DNA of 64,000 nucleotides from Vibrio furnissii CIP 102972 (GCF_000176175.1 NZ_ACZP01000014.1:1302001-1366000); one strand, 5' to 3'; counted from the stretch's first letter, positions 17,298 to 26,829 are shown. The notes: generated by a model not told the origin, from the letters alone. Program-made: numbers and translations.

Positions 17298-17972
17298 ATG
17301 AGTTGTGTACATAAAAAAATAGAAGCTGCCTTAGATCGGTGGGATGAAAGTCATTGGTATCTTCATCAGATTGAAGAGCACTACCATAACGCTGATGCTT
17401 TAAGGTATTCAATGAATGCGTTTATTCGATCTTTGAGAGAAATACCTGACATGATTGCAATGGCGCTTCAGAACCATGAAGGTTTTCCTGCTTGGCATAA
17501 GCCAATAAGGAAATCATTAGAAAGGGAAGATTTCCTTTTCTCTCAGATCATTCGTCATCGCAACCATATCGTTCATAAATCAATGTTAAAGCCTAAAAGT
17601 AAAGCGTTTGTAGCCTCAATTCGTGGGTATACGATCAAGATGCAATTTGGCTTTTATGTAGATCCTTTCGAAGATAGTGATCTAGCAATTGAGCGATTTA
17701 TTAAAATGTCTAAAAGTAATCCTATTCTAATGCAGGCATTGGCGCCTGATGAAGTTCAGGCGTTAGCTTTGGTTCGTGAGTGGCATATCGAAGGTTACGA
17801 CGAAGAAATTATCGAATCATTCAGAAATACATGGTTAAGGGTAAACGAATACTTGTCGGAAATTCTGGTCTTTCTAGGGGGAGATGCCTTTCCTAAAGGT
17901 TTACCACCCTGTTTTAAAGACTCTAGAAATTTTAGATACAAAAAGTATCACGAGTTTCAAGTACAGTTGTAA
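17298..17972 (+). CDS. HEPN-like protein (cassette 18)
   Basis: 224 residues, all-helical text. Residues 78-95 (DFLFSQIIRHRNHIVHKS) contain Arg88-Asn-x3-His93, the R-N-x3-H catalytic motif of HEPN RNases. The cassette starts at 17285. No antitoxin-like partner follows. RNase or abortive-infection activity is inferred from this motif alone. Confidence 0.6.
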   Translation: MSCVHKKIEAALDRWDESHWYLHQIEEHYHNADALRYSMNAFIRSLREIPDMIAMALQNHEGFPAWHKPIRKSLEREDFLFSQIIRHRNHIVHKSMLKPKSKAFVASIRGYTIKMQFGFYVDPFEDSDLAIERFIKMSKSNPILMQALAPDEVQALALVREWHIEGYDEEIIESFRNTWLRVNEYLSEILVFLGGDAFPKGLPPCFKDSRNFRYKKYHEFQVQL

Positions 17973-17981
17973 ACATTTACC

Positions 17982-18072
17982 TAACAAAGCATTTAAGAGT
18001 GATTCGCAACGCTTGGCAGTTTCGCTTCGCTCAAATATAGCCAAGCGCCGCTCACACCTTAATGCGGCGTTA
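17982..18072 (+). repeat. attC 18, short
   Basis: 91 bp. Arms TAACAAAGCATTTAAG and CTTAATGCGGCGTTA (type D) with the centre GGCAGTTTCGCTTCGCTC. Confidence 0.9.
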
Positions 18073-18119
18073 TGCAAACAAAATAAGTTGTTGCATTGTA
18101 TACAAATAGGAGAAATAGC

Positions 18120-18554
18120 ATGAGTCATACAATTCCTGGACCAAATTCTCCAGATTCTGCATTCGAATTGTTATGGCAAAAATGCCAAAATCGAATCGGT
18201 CGTGGAAGCTCTAGAGATGTTTATGAAATCGATGATGATAAAGTCTTAAAGGTATGTAGCAGACCATCTAACTACACAAATTGGGCTGAAATTATAATTT
18301 TTAATAGTGCATCGGATACAGATAAAGCTCATTTCGCAGAAGTTATATCCTGGAGTCGTTCTGGAAAATTTCTGGTCATGGAACGCCTGCAACCGCTAGC
18401 AGCAGTTGATATCGTGGGGCACAAAACACCAATGTGTATAACAGACAAGAAATCTTCGAACTTTGGTCGTGATAATTCAGGGAGCATAAAAATGCTTGAC
18501 TATGCTGCATTTAATTTTGAGGCGCAACCTTTGTTCGAGTTTCCAAGCGTTTGA
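18120..18554 (+). CDS. Minimal protein-kinase-like protein (cassette 19)
   Basis: 144 residues from ATG 18120 (AGGAGA upstream). Kinase-fold text: glycine loop IGRGSSRDVYEI, lysine strand DDKVLKVC, hinge GKFLVMERL, catalytic loop remnant TDKKSSNFG (D-x4-N) and the metal-binding equivalent SIKMLDY. It lacks most of the C-lobe, as in small phage and cassette kinase-like proteins. Activity uncertain. Confidence 0.68.
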   Translation: MSHTIPGPNSPDSAFELLWQKCQNRIGRGSSRDVYEIDDDKVLKVCSRPSNYTNWAEIIIFNSASDTDKAHFAEVISWSRSGKFLVMERLQPLAAVDIVGHKTPMCITDKKSSNFGRDNSGSIKMLDYAAFNFEAQPLFEFPSV

Positions 18555-18567
18555 TGCAGTGTTTGCA

Positions 18568-18659
18568 TAACAAAGCATTTAAGAGTGATTCGCAACGCTT
18601 GGGCAGTTTCGCTTCGCTCAAGTATAGCCAAGCGCTGCTCACACCTTAATGCAGCGTTA
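18568..18659 (+). repeat. attC 19, short
   Basis: 92 bp, type D. Its right arm reads AATGCAGCGTTA. Confidence 0.9.
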
Positions 18660-19084
18660 TGTAGCTTTATCAATCTTGGTGTTTATATCTAGTTGTCTTT
18701 GGCCAACGGCGCGTAGACAGTTAGGTTGGCGCAAAGTGTGGCGAGCATTATGTTATCGAAACATCTGTGTGCAATGTCGGTTTCGTTCGTTAGGTTTTCC
18801 CCACACAAAAGCGATCGTTGTCGCTGGTTGGTTTGAATCCACGGACGCTGGCCGTTTTGCCTACTCAATTTCGTGAACCACTTTGGGTAATTTGGTCACA
18901 ACAAGATTTGCTGTTTGTTCGGCTTTTTTGGGGTGGTAAATTGAATCTGAAAGGCAGGCTACATAACAAAGCGTTCAAGCGGGACTAATGCCGCGCGGCA
19001 TTTTTGGTTTGCGGTGAGTTTTGGTGGTGAAAGTGGTCTGCGGAAGGTTAATTTATGCGGCATTCGCCCCTTAACGCGGCGTTA
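18660..19084 (+). repeat. Non-coding cassette family, copy 8, subfamily 2 (attC 18964-19084)
   Basis: GCCAAC/GTTGGC stem version. A small AGCGA/TCGCT hairpin persists (AAAGCGATCGTTGTCGCTGG). Ends TGTAGC/GCTACA. Confidence 0.9.
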
Positions 19085-19513
19085 TGTAGCTTTATAAATT
19101 TTGGTGTTTATATCCGGTTGTCTTAGGCAAATGGTTCGCGGATAGTTCATCTAGCGCAAGGTGTGGCGAGCATTATGTTATCGAAATGTCTGTGTGCAAT
19201 GTCGGTTTCGTTCGTTAGGTTTTCTCTACGTAAAAGCTGTCTTTGTCGCTGGCCGGTTTAAATCCACGGACGCTGACATTTTTGTCTACCCAAGTTCGTG
19301 AACCATTTCAGGTAATTTGGCTGCGGTAAGATTTGTTGCTTGTTCAGCTTTTTTTAGGTGGTAAATTGAAGCTGAAAGTCAGGCAACATAACAAAGCGTT
19401 CAAGCGGGACTTGGCACGCGTGGCATTTTTGGTTTGCAGGTTGTTTAGCGATTAAGTAAGGCGTAATGCGGTCACGTATGTTGTGTGTGCCTGCGCCCCT
19501 TAACGCGGCGTTA
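19085..19513 (+). repeat. Non-coding cassette family, copy 9 (attC 19389-19513)
   Basis: Subfamily 1 body, the most diverged at AAAGCTGTCTTTGTCGCTGG. End is GGCAACA instead of GGCTACA, so the end pairing is imperfect. Its attC is 125 bp. Confidence 0.88.
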
Positions 19514-20100
19514 TGGCACTGAGGGCAAGTACATTGAGTGACTTAAAGTTTTCTCCAAGTATTGAGGGGGTCGGTCATGTCGATTTCAGACCGTACATGA
19601 TCGAAAATGCTTACGATTATTACAAGATATCTACTGGATCTCCTCACCAAAGAATGGGCATTCAAGCCGTCATGTGTGCATTGAGTATAGAAATTATTCT
19701 GAAAAGCTTCCATGCATCGGTAACAAGTAATCATGGGAAGCTCAACGAAACATATGAGTTTAAAAAAAGTGAAGCGTTGCCAAAAAGAGCTAACGCACAT
19801 GACTTAATCGTATTATATGAATCGTTGCCAGAAAATATTCAACGTTACTTGTTTGATTCGTTAGATCTTAAGGTGCTTGCTGCTAACAAAGATTTGTTTA
19901 CGAAAAGTCGGTATGCGTATGAGCCTAATGCGAACAAGTCACATACCGACAGTATTATAAAACTAGCAGCGAGCTTAATATGTAAAGTGGTTTTCTTATA
20001 CCGAAGTTTTGGTTGTGACGATCCTTTTATAGAGTTGTTCGATATCGAAGAGTTATATTTTGGTGAAGTTCGCCCCTTTCTTTGGTGCTCAGAGCCATAA
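19513..20100 (+). CDS. Hypothetical, possibly HEPN-like helical protein (cassette 22)
   Basis: 195 residues from ATG 19513, or 188 from TTG 19534, which has GAGGG nine bases upstream and is my preferred start. MGIQAVMCALSIEIILKSFHA and AHDLIVLYESLPENIQRYL resemble the paired helices of HEPN/AbiV-type helical proteins, but no R-x4-H motif is obvious. Function unknown. Confidence 0.6.
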   Translation: MALRASTLSDLKFSPSIEGVGHVDFRPYMIENAYDYYKISTGSPHQRMGIQAVMCALSIEIILKSFHASVTSNHGKLNETYEFKKSEALPKRANAHDLIVLYESLPENIQRYLFDSLDLKVLAANKDLFTKSRYAYEPNANKSHTDSIIKLAASLICKVVFLYRSFGCDDPFIELFDIEELYFGEVRPFLWCSEP

Positions 20101-20188
20101 CAAAGCATTTAAGAGTGATTCGCAACGCTTGGCAGTTTCGCTTCGCTCAAGTATAGCCAAGCGCCGCTCACACCTTAATGCGGCGTTA
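20098..20188 (+). repeat. attC 22, short
   Basis: 91 bp, type D, nearly the same as attC 18. Overlaps the preceding stop codon. Confidence 0.9.
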
Positions 20189-20205
20189 TGCTCTAGGAGG
20201 TAATT

Positions 20206-20556
20206 TTGCTCGATTTATTCAAAAAAGTGCTTCTAATTAACCTCTCAGCGGCTCTTATTGTTATCGCTCTAGCTCAGTTTGTTCCATTCTTTGCTACGAC
20301 TCAGTTGGTCGACTTTCTTTTCTTTGTTGTCATCGTCATATGGGTTTTGGCTAAGCTAATGTGGGAAGGTGGTATTCATAGTAAGACGACTCGGTTAGAT
20401 GACCCTAGAACAGACAAAGTCTACAGAATGGTAGAAGGGCATGATTTTCAAAAAGACGAACGCGAGCACTATCGAATGAACTACCAGACAGGTTTAGTTT
20501 TCTTTATAGCTGGTCTGCCAGCGTTTATAGCTTGTTTAGTCCTTCAATTTCTTTGA
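20206..20556 (+). CDS. Small inner-membrane protein (cassette 23)
   Basis: 116 residues from TTG 20206 with AGGAGG six bases upstream. Membrane helices at about 8-30, 33-52 and 95-115, with a polar cytoplasmic loop DDPRTDKVYRMVEGHDFQKDERE between the second and third. No recognised family. Confidence 0.68.
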   Translation: MLDLFKKVLLINLSAALIVIALAQFVPFFATTQLVDFLFFVVIVIWVLAKLMWEGGIHSKTTRLDDPRTDKVYRMVEGHDFQKDEREHYRMNYQTGLVFFIAGLPAFIACLVLQFL

Positions 20557-20565
20557 GCACGAGCA

Positions 20566-20685
20566 TAACAAACTGTTCAAGAGGGATTCGCAACGCGTGG
20601 CATTTTCACTATGCGTTAGTTTTAGTGTTTAAGGCGGTTTGCGGCGGCTTCGGTATTACGTTGCTCACCCCTTAACAGGGCGTTA
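20566..20685 (+). repeat. attC 23
   Basis: 120 bp, type B. Confidence 0.92.
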
Positions 20686-20703
20686 TGTTCATAGAGGAAG
20701 AAA

Positions 20704-21579
20704 ATGAATCAATTACAAATATTTATGCCCCCACCTGCGAATTGGCAGGATTTCCAAAACTTGGTGGTAGACATAGCAAAGGTTAAATACGTTGAGAGTT
20801 CTGTTCAAGAGTATGGCCGACAAGGACAAAATCAAAAGGGTATTGACGTATTTGCTCAAGATTTAATGGATAACAATATTGGGATTCAGTGCAAGGAGAC
20901 AAAGAAACCGAGTATTTCCAAGTCTACAATAGATTCAGAGGTTGAAAAGGCTAAAAAATTCAAACCTTCTCTTAACTTGCTAATAATTGCGACTACTGCT
21001 CGCATCGATACCAAGTTGCAAGATCATGTAATAAATATAAATGGGACTGGAAAAATTCCATTTAAAGTTCAGCTTTGGTTTTGGGATGAGCTAAATCAAG
21101 ATATAAACCGCTTTCAATCTGTGATGGCAACCAGTTATGAAGCTTACAGAGAAGCTTTTGGTAAAAGTGAAATGCAGAATCACCTTTCGGCGATTAGGCT
21201 TGCATTTGATCGCCCTGCCTACACAGATAGCTTTATGTATGAAAGAAGTTACAGTGATTTCGAATCAGCGATAGTAGCAACAAAGGCTCTGCTCAAGATA
21301 GGAGTTCTTCATGATAACTGGAGTAAATCTGTTATTGCGCAAACTATCCCTGCAAGCATGATCGGTGATGAAAGGTACTTTCGGTTTATTAGTGATGTTG
21401 AGAAAAAAGTTGATGGGATTTATAAAACCTATCAAAAAGACGTTAAAGAGCTAGTTAATAATCCTAATCAACTGAACGAAATGGGTGGGCAATACAATAT
21501 TTTACGGCGTAAGTTGATCGAAAAAATTAATGTAATGCTTAGTCAAAATGGTCTTAAAGAGATTCAGTTAGGGTATTAG
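20704..21579 (+). CDS. Mrr/restriction-endonuclease-like protein (cassette 24)
   Basis: 291 residues, ATG 20704 (AGAGGAAG upstream). The N-terminal domain reads NWQDFQNLVVDIAKVKY, VQEYGRQGQNQKGIDVFAQD and NIGIQCKETKK. The Asp48 and Gln62-x-Lys64 pair plus the preceding Glu/Gly run are the Mrr-type PD-(D/E)XK core that also heads several anti-phage proteins. Residues 150-291 are helical, without an ATPase motif. Nuclease activity is an inference; role may be defence. Confidence 0.72.
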   Translation: MNQLQIFMPPPANWQDFQNLVVDIAKVKYVESSVQEYGRQGQNQKGIDVFAQDLMDNNIGIQCKETKKPSISKSTIDSEVEKAKKFKPSLNLLIIATTARIDTKLQDHVININGTGKIPFKVQLWFWDELNQDINRFQSVMATSYEAYREAFGKSEMQNHLSAIRLAFDRPAYTDSFMYERSYSDFESAIVATKALLKIGVLHDNWSKSVIAQTIPASMIGDERYFRFISDVEKKVDGIYKTYQKDVKELVNNPNQLNEMGGQYNILRRKLIEKINVMLSQNGLKEIQLGY

Positions 21580-21594
21580 TTGAAAGAATAAACA

Positions 21595-21714
21595 TAACAA
21601 TCTGTTTAAGAGTGATTCGCAACGCTTGGCATTTTTGCGATGCGTTGCGTTTAGTGTTTAAGGTGGTATGCGGTGGCTTTGGTATTGCGTTGCTCACACC
21701 TTAACAGGGCGTTA
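21595..21714 (+). repeat. attC 24
   Basis: 120 bp, type B (TAACAATCTGTTTAAG). Confidence 0.92.
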
Positions 21715-22137
21715 TGCGACAAGGCTAAATTTTAATATATCTTCAATTTCGTTCTCTTTGGTAATTCATTTCTCTGCTTCGGCAAATCAACATTTTCGGC
21801 TCAAATTCTTGAATCACTCAAACCGAAAAACATGCCAAAGTTCGTGAAGTTGCCTCATTAAAAATCGTATTTGGTCGCCGAAAGTTTCTCGGGTACAAAG
21901 TGTGGAAAGGGCAAGTTTACGGAAAGTCGGTATTTGCTGAAATTTCGATTCGTTGAATTTCTCGCAAGCAAAAGCTAATTCTTCGCTTTAATGTCGCGTT
22001 CCGCGCTTGTGGTGGTCTTGTTACGAAATGTTGAATCCGTTGGTTCTTGAATCACAAAAAGCTATCTGCGCGTTTGTAGTTTTCCGTGTTTAAGGTAATG
22101 TTTTCGTTAGCCAATTTGGCATTGCTGAAAAATCGCA
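21715..22137 (+). other. Non-coding cassette, second family, copy 1
   Basis: 423 bp with no ORF that has a ribosome site. It shares scattered blocks with 33286-33745: CTCTTTGG(T/C)AATTC, a (T/C)ATGAATC or TTGAATC(A/C)CTCAAA segment and AAGTTGCCTCA. It looks like an old, diverged non-coding cassette family or a decayed gene. Confidence 0.7.
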
Positions 22138-22256
22138 TAACAAACAATTTAAGCAGATTCGCAACGCGTGGCAGTTTTGGTTTGCAGTAAGTTTTGTGTT
22201 TAGGTCGCAATGCGGTGGCTTTTGTATTGTGTTGCTCACTACTTAATTGGGCGTTA
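22138..22256 (+). repeat. attC 25
   Basis: 119 bp, type C (AATT arms). Confidence 0.92.
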
Positions 22257-22277
22257 TGTGCTTTGGTGGAAATGAAT

Positions 22278-22736
22278 ATGGAAATCATAATCAGGCGTAT
22301 CGAAACAGAAAGCATTGAGGACAAAAGTATATTCGAGACTCTGTTCAAGGAGTATCTATCTGGATTCTCAGTTGAACTAGATCTCTCAGTAATTGCTCAG
22401 CTATTTGCGTTGCCTTATTTCTACGGATTTATCAGTTTTGTCGACAATAAGCCTGCTGGTTTTGCGGTTTGTTTTGAATCGTTCTCAACTTATCGTGCCC
22501 AAAGAGTGATGAATATCCATGATTTTATGGTGTCGGACAACTTTCGTGGTAAAGGTGTTGGCAAGGCGCAACTGAACGGTATCGAACAGTATTGTCGTGA
22601 TAATGATTACCTCAAAATAACACTAGAGGTCGGTGATGATAATGTTGCAGCTAAAAAGCTCTATAGTTCATTGGACTACGAAGATTACAGAGTAGTTTTG
22701 ACAGGGCAGCAACATTGGCAAAAGTACCTCAATTAG
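22278..22736 (+). CDS. GNAT N-acetyltransferase (cassette 26)
   Basis: 152 residues from ATG 22278 (GGTGGA upstream; ATG 22272 also possible). Motif A IHDFMVSDNFRGKGVGKAQL with RGKGVG, then LKITLEVGDDNVAAKKLYSSLDYED, a typical GNAT C-terminus. Substrate unknown. Confidence 0.9.
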   Translation: MEIIIRRIETESIEDKSIFETLFKEYLSGFSVELDLSVIAQLFALPYFYGFISFVDNKPAGFAVCFESFSTYRAQRVMNIHDFMVSDNFRGKGVGKAQLNGIEQYCRDNDYLKITLEVGDDNVAAKKLYSSLDYEDYRVVLTGQQHWQKYLN

Positions 22737-22744
22737 CACGCACA

Positions 22745-22864
22745 TAACAAACTGTTCAAGAGGGATTCGCAACGCGTGGCATTTTTATTGTGCGTTGGTT
22801 TAAGTGATTAAGGTGGTATGCAGCGGCTTCGGTATTGCGTTGCTCACCCCTTAACAGGGCGTTA
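22745..22864 (+). repeat. attC 26
   Basis: 120 bp, type B. Confidence 0.92.
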
Positions 22865-23289
22865 TATAGCTTTATGAATTTTGGTGTTTATATCCAGTCG
22901 TCTCTGGCAAATGGTTCGCAGATAGTTCATCTATCGCAAAGTGTGGCGAGCATTATATTATCGAAACGTCTGTGTGCAATGTCGGTTCCGTTCGTTAGGT
23001 TTTCTCTGCTTAAAAGCGATATTTGTCGCTGGTCGATTTGAATCCAAGGACGCTGGTCTTTTTATCTTCCCTATTTCGTGAACCTCTTCAGGTAATTTGG
23101 TTGCGGCAAGATTCGCTGCTTGTTCGGCTTTTCTTGGGTGGTAAATTGAAGCTGGAAGGAAGGCTATATAACAAAGCGTTCAAGCGGGACTCATGCCGCG
23201 TGGCATTTTTGGTTTGCGGTGATTTTTGGTGGTGAAAGTGCTCTGCGGAAACTTGGTATGTGCGGCATTCACCCCTTAACGCGGCGTTA
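22865..23289 (+). repeat. Non-coding cassette family, copy 10 (attC 23169-23289)
   Basis: Start reads TATAGC and end GGCTATA. Both ends changed together relative to TGTAGC/GGCTACA, a compensatory pair. First of three consecutive copies. Confidence 0.9.
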
Positions 23290-23713
23290 TGTAGCTTTAT
23301 AAATTTTGGTGTTTATATCCAGGTGTCTTTGGCAAAAGGTGCGCGGATAGTTCATCTATCGTAAGGTATGGCGAGCATTATGTTATCGAAACGTCTGTGT
23401 GCAATGTCAGTTCCGTTCGTTAGGTTTTATCTAAACAAAGCGATCTTTGTTGCTGGCCGATTTTAATCCACGGTCGCTGGTCTTTTTGTCTACTCAATTT
23501 CGTGAACCACTTTGGGTAATTTGGCTACAGCAAGATTCGCTGCTTGTTCAGCTTTTCTTGGGTGGTAAATTGAAGCTGAAAGGCAGGCTACATAACAAAG
23601 CGTTCAAGCGGGACTCATGCCGCGTGGCATTTTTGGTTTGCTGTGAGTTTTGGTGGTGAAAGTGGTCTGCGGAAGGTTGGTTTATGCGGCATTCACCCCT
23701 TAACGCGGCGTTA
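23290..23713 (+). repeat. Non-coding cassette family, copy 11 (attC 23593-23713)
   Basis: Left half is like copy 4 (AAAGGTGCGCGGATAG). TTCAGCTT and AAGCTGAA form a perfect 8-bp stem near the right end. Confidence 0.9.
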
Positions 23714-24136
23714 TGTAGCTTTATTAATCTTGGTGTTTATATCTAGTTGTCTTTGGCAAATGGTTTGCGGTTAGTTCATCTATCGCAAGGTGTGGTGAGC
23801 ATTATGTTATCGAAACGTCTGAGTGCAATGTCGGTTCCGTTCGTTAGGTTTTCTCTGCTTAAAAGCGACCTTTGTCGCTGGTCGATTTGAATCCACGGTC
23901 GCTGGCCTTTTTGTCTGCCCAAGTTCGTGAACCATTTCAGGTAATTTGTCTGCGGTAAGATTTGTTGCTTGTTCAGCTTTTCTTGGATGGTAAATTGAAG
24001 CTGAAAGGCAGGCTACATAACAAAGCGTTCAAGCGGGACTCATGCCGCGTGGCATTTTGGTTTACGGTGATTTTTGGGGTGAAAGTGGTCTGCGGAAACT
24101 TGGTATGTGCGGCATTCACCCCTTAACACGGCGTTA
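23714..24136 (+). repeat. Non-coding cassette family, copy 12, mosaic (attC 24018-24136)
   Basis: Left edge TTTATTAATCTTGG is of subfamily 2, but the internal stem region is of subfamily 1 (GGCAAATGGTTTGCGG). The perfect TTCAGCTT/AAGCTGAA stem is present. The attC right arm is CACGGCGTTA. Confidence 0.88.
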
Positions 24137-24915
24137 TGTGTCCAGTCAGATGTCGGAGAAATTTAATTGTCTTGGGTTGTAAAAATAAATTGGTTGTGTT
24201 TTTTGTTGGAATTCCGTACTTAGTGTCAATGGTTATTTATCCATCAACACAAGGTAACTGGGAGCATGTCCATGCTGTTTGGTACACTTGGCAATCCTTT
24301 AACACCGGTATTTTAGCCTTTGTAGCTAGTATTTTTGCTTTGAATGCAGTTAGGTATACCGAAGAAAAAAGGCGACAGAGAAACTTCATTGCAGCAAGGG
24401 CTTTTCTTCCTCAAGCTCTCTCCGAATTGAGCGCTTACTTTGAGCAAAGCTCTAAATTGGTAAATGAGGCTTGGGAGCGAGCAAAAGATCAAAGTGATCA
24501 TTGTAAAACACCGTTAAAAATGGATTGTCCTAAGTTACCAGTTGGATATCAACAAGTCTTTAAAGATTGCATTTCTGAAGCATCTCCAGAGGTTGCAGAA
24601 CATTTGGCATATATACTAGTCAGGCTACAGATTCACCATTCGAGAATGGAGTCGCTAGTTAAAGGTTTTTCCGCAGATAGCAATACGATACAAGTTCCTT
24701 TAAGTCTGATGACGCAAGTATTTGCTTTAGCGGAACTACAAGGGTTAGTGAACCAGCTCTTTAAATTTTCTAGAGGTACGGCTCCCTTTGACAACAAGCC
24801 ATTGAGCGTAGATAGCTTTTACTCATGCTACTGTATCTGGGGTGTTGAAATTGATGAAAATGATGAGCTAAAGGGCTTTACAGAGAGAAATCATAGTAAA
24901 CGTTGGAACACATAA
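24136..24915 (+). CDS. Membrane-anchored protein (cassette 30)
   Basis: Up to 259 residues; the ATG at 24136 lies in the attC core and may not be the true start (CGGAGA at 24154 suggests an alternative start near 24172). Two membrane helices, about 18-36 (LVVFFVGIPYLVSMVIY) and 55-72 (NTGILAFVASIFALNAV), then a helical cytoplasmic domain. No recognised family. Confidence 0.62.
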   Translation: MCPVRCRRNLIVLGCKNKLVVFFVGIPYLVSMVIYPSTQGNWEHVHAVWYTWQSFNTGILAFVASIFALNAVRYTEEKRRQRNFIAARAFLPQALSELSAYFEQSSKLVNEAWERAKDQSDHCKTPLKMDCPKLPVGYQQVFKDCISEASPEVAEHLAYILVRLQIHHSRMESLVKGFSADSNTIQVPLSLMTQVFALAELQGLVNQLFKFSRGTAPFDNKPLSVDSFYSCYCIWGVEIDENDELKGFTERNHSKRWNT

Positions 24916-25032
24916 CAAACTGTTTAAGAGTGATTCGCAACGCGTGGCATTTTTACTATGCGTTGGTTTTAGTGGTTAAGGTGGTATGCGGCGGCTTTTG
25001 TATTGCGTTGCTCACACCTTAACAGGGCGTTA
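24913..25032 (+). repeat. attC 30
   Basis: 120 bp, type B. Overlaps the stop codon. Confidence 0.92.
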
Positions 25033-25039
25033 GAACAAA

Positions 25040-25687
25040 ATGGTAATTATCATGGAACAAAATATAAGCAACTACCAAAGTCTGTTTCAGTTGCTAACGG
25101 CGATATACTTAGTCGCTGAATGGGTAAGTCTCGAAAAAATAGGTACCTACTATCAAAATAAGTTTCGAGATACTTTTCGGTATCGTTTGAAATCAAATCG
25201 TAAATATAGTCCTTTGATTAACGATATATATGAAGAGTTTGAAGATAAAGAATGGACAACACATCATTCGCATCAGTTGAGTAAAAATTACGCAAAATTC
25301 AAAGCAATATGTTGGGTGTTTTTCGTTCTTAGTTTTGGGGCTTTAGTCTATTCATCTTTTAACCCGACTCAATCAATACCTCATTGGGTTGCAGGGGGAG
25401 GAATCCTAGCTTTGCTAACGCCTTTCTTTTGGGTTGTTATCGCTCTTTTAAAACCAGCTCATAAGCAGCATAAATTGAACGTATCAATGTTCGAAGAAGT
25501 TCTTCTTGATGTAGAGAGTGTCAAAAACGACTATAGGATGAAAAATCCAGCACCAACGTTAAATGATGCCAGAGAACAAAGGAACAAAGGTGATGAGTTA
25601 GCTTATAAGAAGTACTTCAATGCTAAGCAAAAGTATGACGCTAAGCTAATTCAATACATGCAAAATAAATTCAAAGAACAAGGGTAG
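25040..25687 (+). CDS. Two-helix membrane protein (cassette 31)
   Basis: 215 residues (ATG 25040, or ATG 25052 four codons on). Membrane segments at about 90-108 (AICWVFFVLSFGALVYSSF) and 117-138 (VAGGGILALLTPFFWVVIALL); both termini are charged and probably cytoplasmic. The C-terminal third is a Lys/Tyr-rich coiled-coil-like helix. Family unknown. Confidence 0.65.
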   Translation: MVIIMEQNISNYQSLFQLLTAIYLVAEWVSLEKIGTYYQNKFRDTFRYRLKSNRKYSPLINDIYEEFEDKEWTTHHSHQLSKNYAKFKAICWVFFVLSFGALVYSSFNPTQSIPHWVAGGGILALLTPFFWVVIALLKPAHKQHKLNVSMFEEVLLDVESVKNDYRMKNPAPTLNDAREQRNKGDELAYKKYFNAKQKYDAKLIQYMQNKFKEQG

Positions 25688-25696
25688 ATTTTGTTC

Positions 25697-25816
25697 TAAC
25701 AAACTGTTCAAGAGGGATTCGCAACGCGTGGCATTTTTGCAATGCGTTGATTTTAATGATTAAGGTGGTTTGCGGCGACTTCGCTATTGCGTTGCTCACC
25801 CCTTAACAGGGCGTTA
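25697..25816 (+). repeat. attC 31
   Basis: 120 bp, type B. Confidence 0.92.
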
Positions 25817-25832
25817 AGCGTATGGAGTATAA

Positions 25833-26699
25833 ATGAGCGTATTTCGGACCAATATAAAAATAGAAGATCCAGCATATCGAAATATCCGTGATGGTAATCA
25901 TCGTATGGAGATCTTCGGTAGGGAACTGACCGAGTTTTTGTGGTTAAAATTCGAACCATTAAGCGACTTACATTTTGTTGAGCAGCTCGCTATAGACTTT
26001 GATGCACGATTTTGGGAAATGGACCTAACTGTAGGTTTAATAGAACAAGGTCATGATGTGTCTTGTCCTAAACCTGGGCCTGATGTTTGCGTTGGCAGCG
26101 TTGATGGAAATTTATGGTTTGAGGCAATTGCTCCTCAGCCGGGAAAGGGAGCTGATAAGATTCCTGAAATAGTGCCCGGTATTGCACAAGACGTTCCTGA
26201 CGAACAGATTGTATTACGTTACACATCTGCGATAGAAGAGAAATTCCGAAAATACAATGAGTATGTTGAAAAGGGAATTATATCTAAAACTGAACCTTAC
26301 GTTATAGCTATCAATGGTTGCCAGTTGCCCAGTGCAAGAGCTGACTTTGACCCACCTAGAATAATTCGCAGCGTTTTTCCTATAGGTGGTCAGTTTGTAA
26401 CATTTGACAGAAAAACTGGTGGTGTTGTGGATAGTGGCTTTAATTTCAAAGCTGCCGTCAAAAAAGCAAAAGGTGCTGATGTATCAATCGATTATTTTCT
26501 TCAACCTAAATATGCTGGTATAAGCGCAATCTTGTTTTCTTGCTCCGATTGCTGTAATCGCGTGACTGATGGTAACGACTGGATCGTTATTCATAACCCT
26601 CTAGCAACTAACCCGTTACCCCAAAAATTAGTTTCGTGTCATCGAGAGTATGTAGCGACCAAAATTGATCAAGAAACATATGAATTGCAGCACAGTTAA
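25833..26699 (+). CDS. Hypothetical soluble protein (cassette 32)
   Basis: 288 residues, ATG 25833 with GGAG upstream. The segment KPGPDVCVGSVDGNLWFEAIAPQPGKG has the PD...E-x-(I) order of PD-(D/E)XK folds, but the lysine is replaced. A late pair of cysteines (ILFSCSDCCN) could bind metal. No family recognised; nuclease-like fold only a possibility. Confidence 0.6.
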   Translation: MSVFRTNIKIEDPAYRNIRDGNHRMEIFGRELTEFLWLKFEPLSDLHFVEQLAIDFDARFWEMDLTVGLIEQGHDVSCPKPGPDVCVGSVDGNLWFEAIAPQPGKGADKIPEIVPGIAQDVPDEQIVLRYTSAIEEKFRKYNEYVEKGIISKTEPYVIAINGCQLPSARADFDPPRIIRSVFPIGGQFVTFDRKTGGVVDSGFNFKAAVKKAKGADVSIDYFLQPKYAGISAILFSCSDCCNRVTDGNDWIVIHNPLATNPLPQKLVSCHREYVATKIDQETYELQHS

Positions 26700-26709
26700 A
26701 GAATACGCT

Positions 26710-26829
26710 TAACAAACTGTTTAAGAGTGATTCGCAACGCGTGGCATTTTTACTATGCGTTGTGTTTAGTGGTTAAGGTGGTTTGCGGAAACATCGGTAT
26801 TGAGTTGCTCACACCTTAACAGGGCGTTA
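26710..26829 (+). repeat. attC 32
   Basis: 120 bp, type B. Confidence 0.92.
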
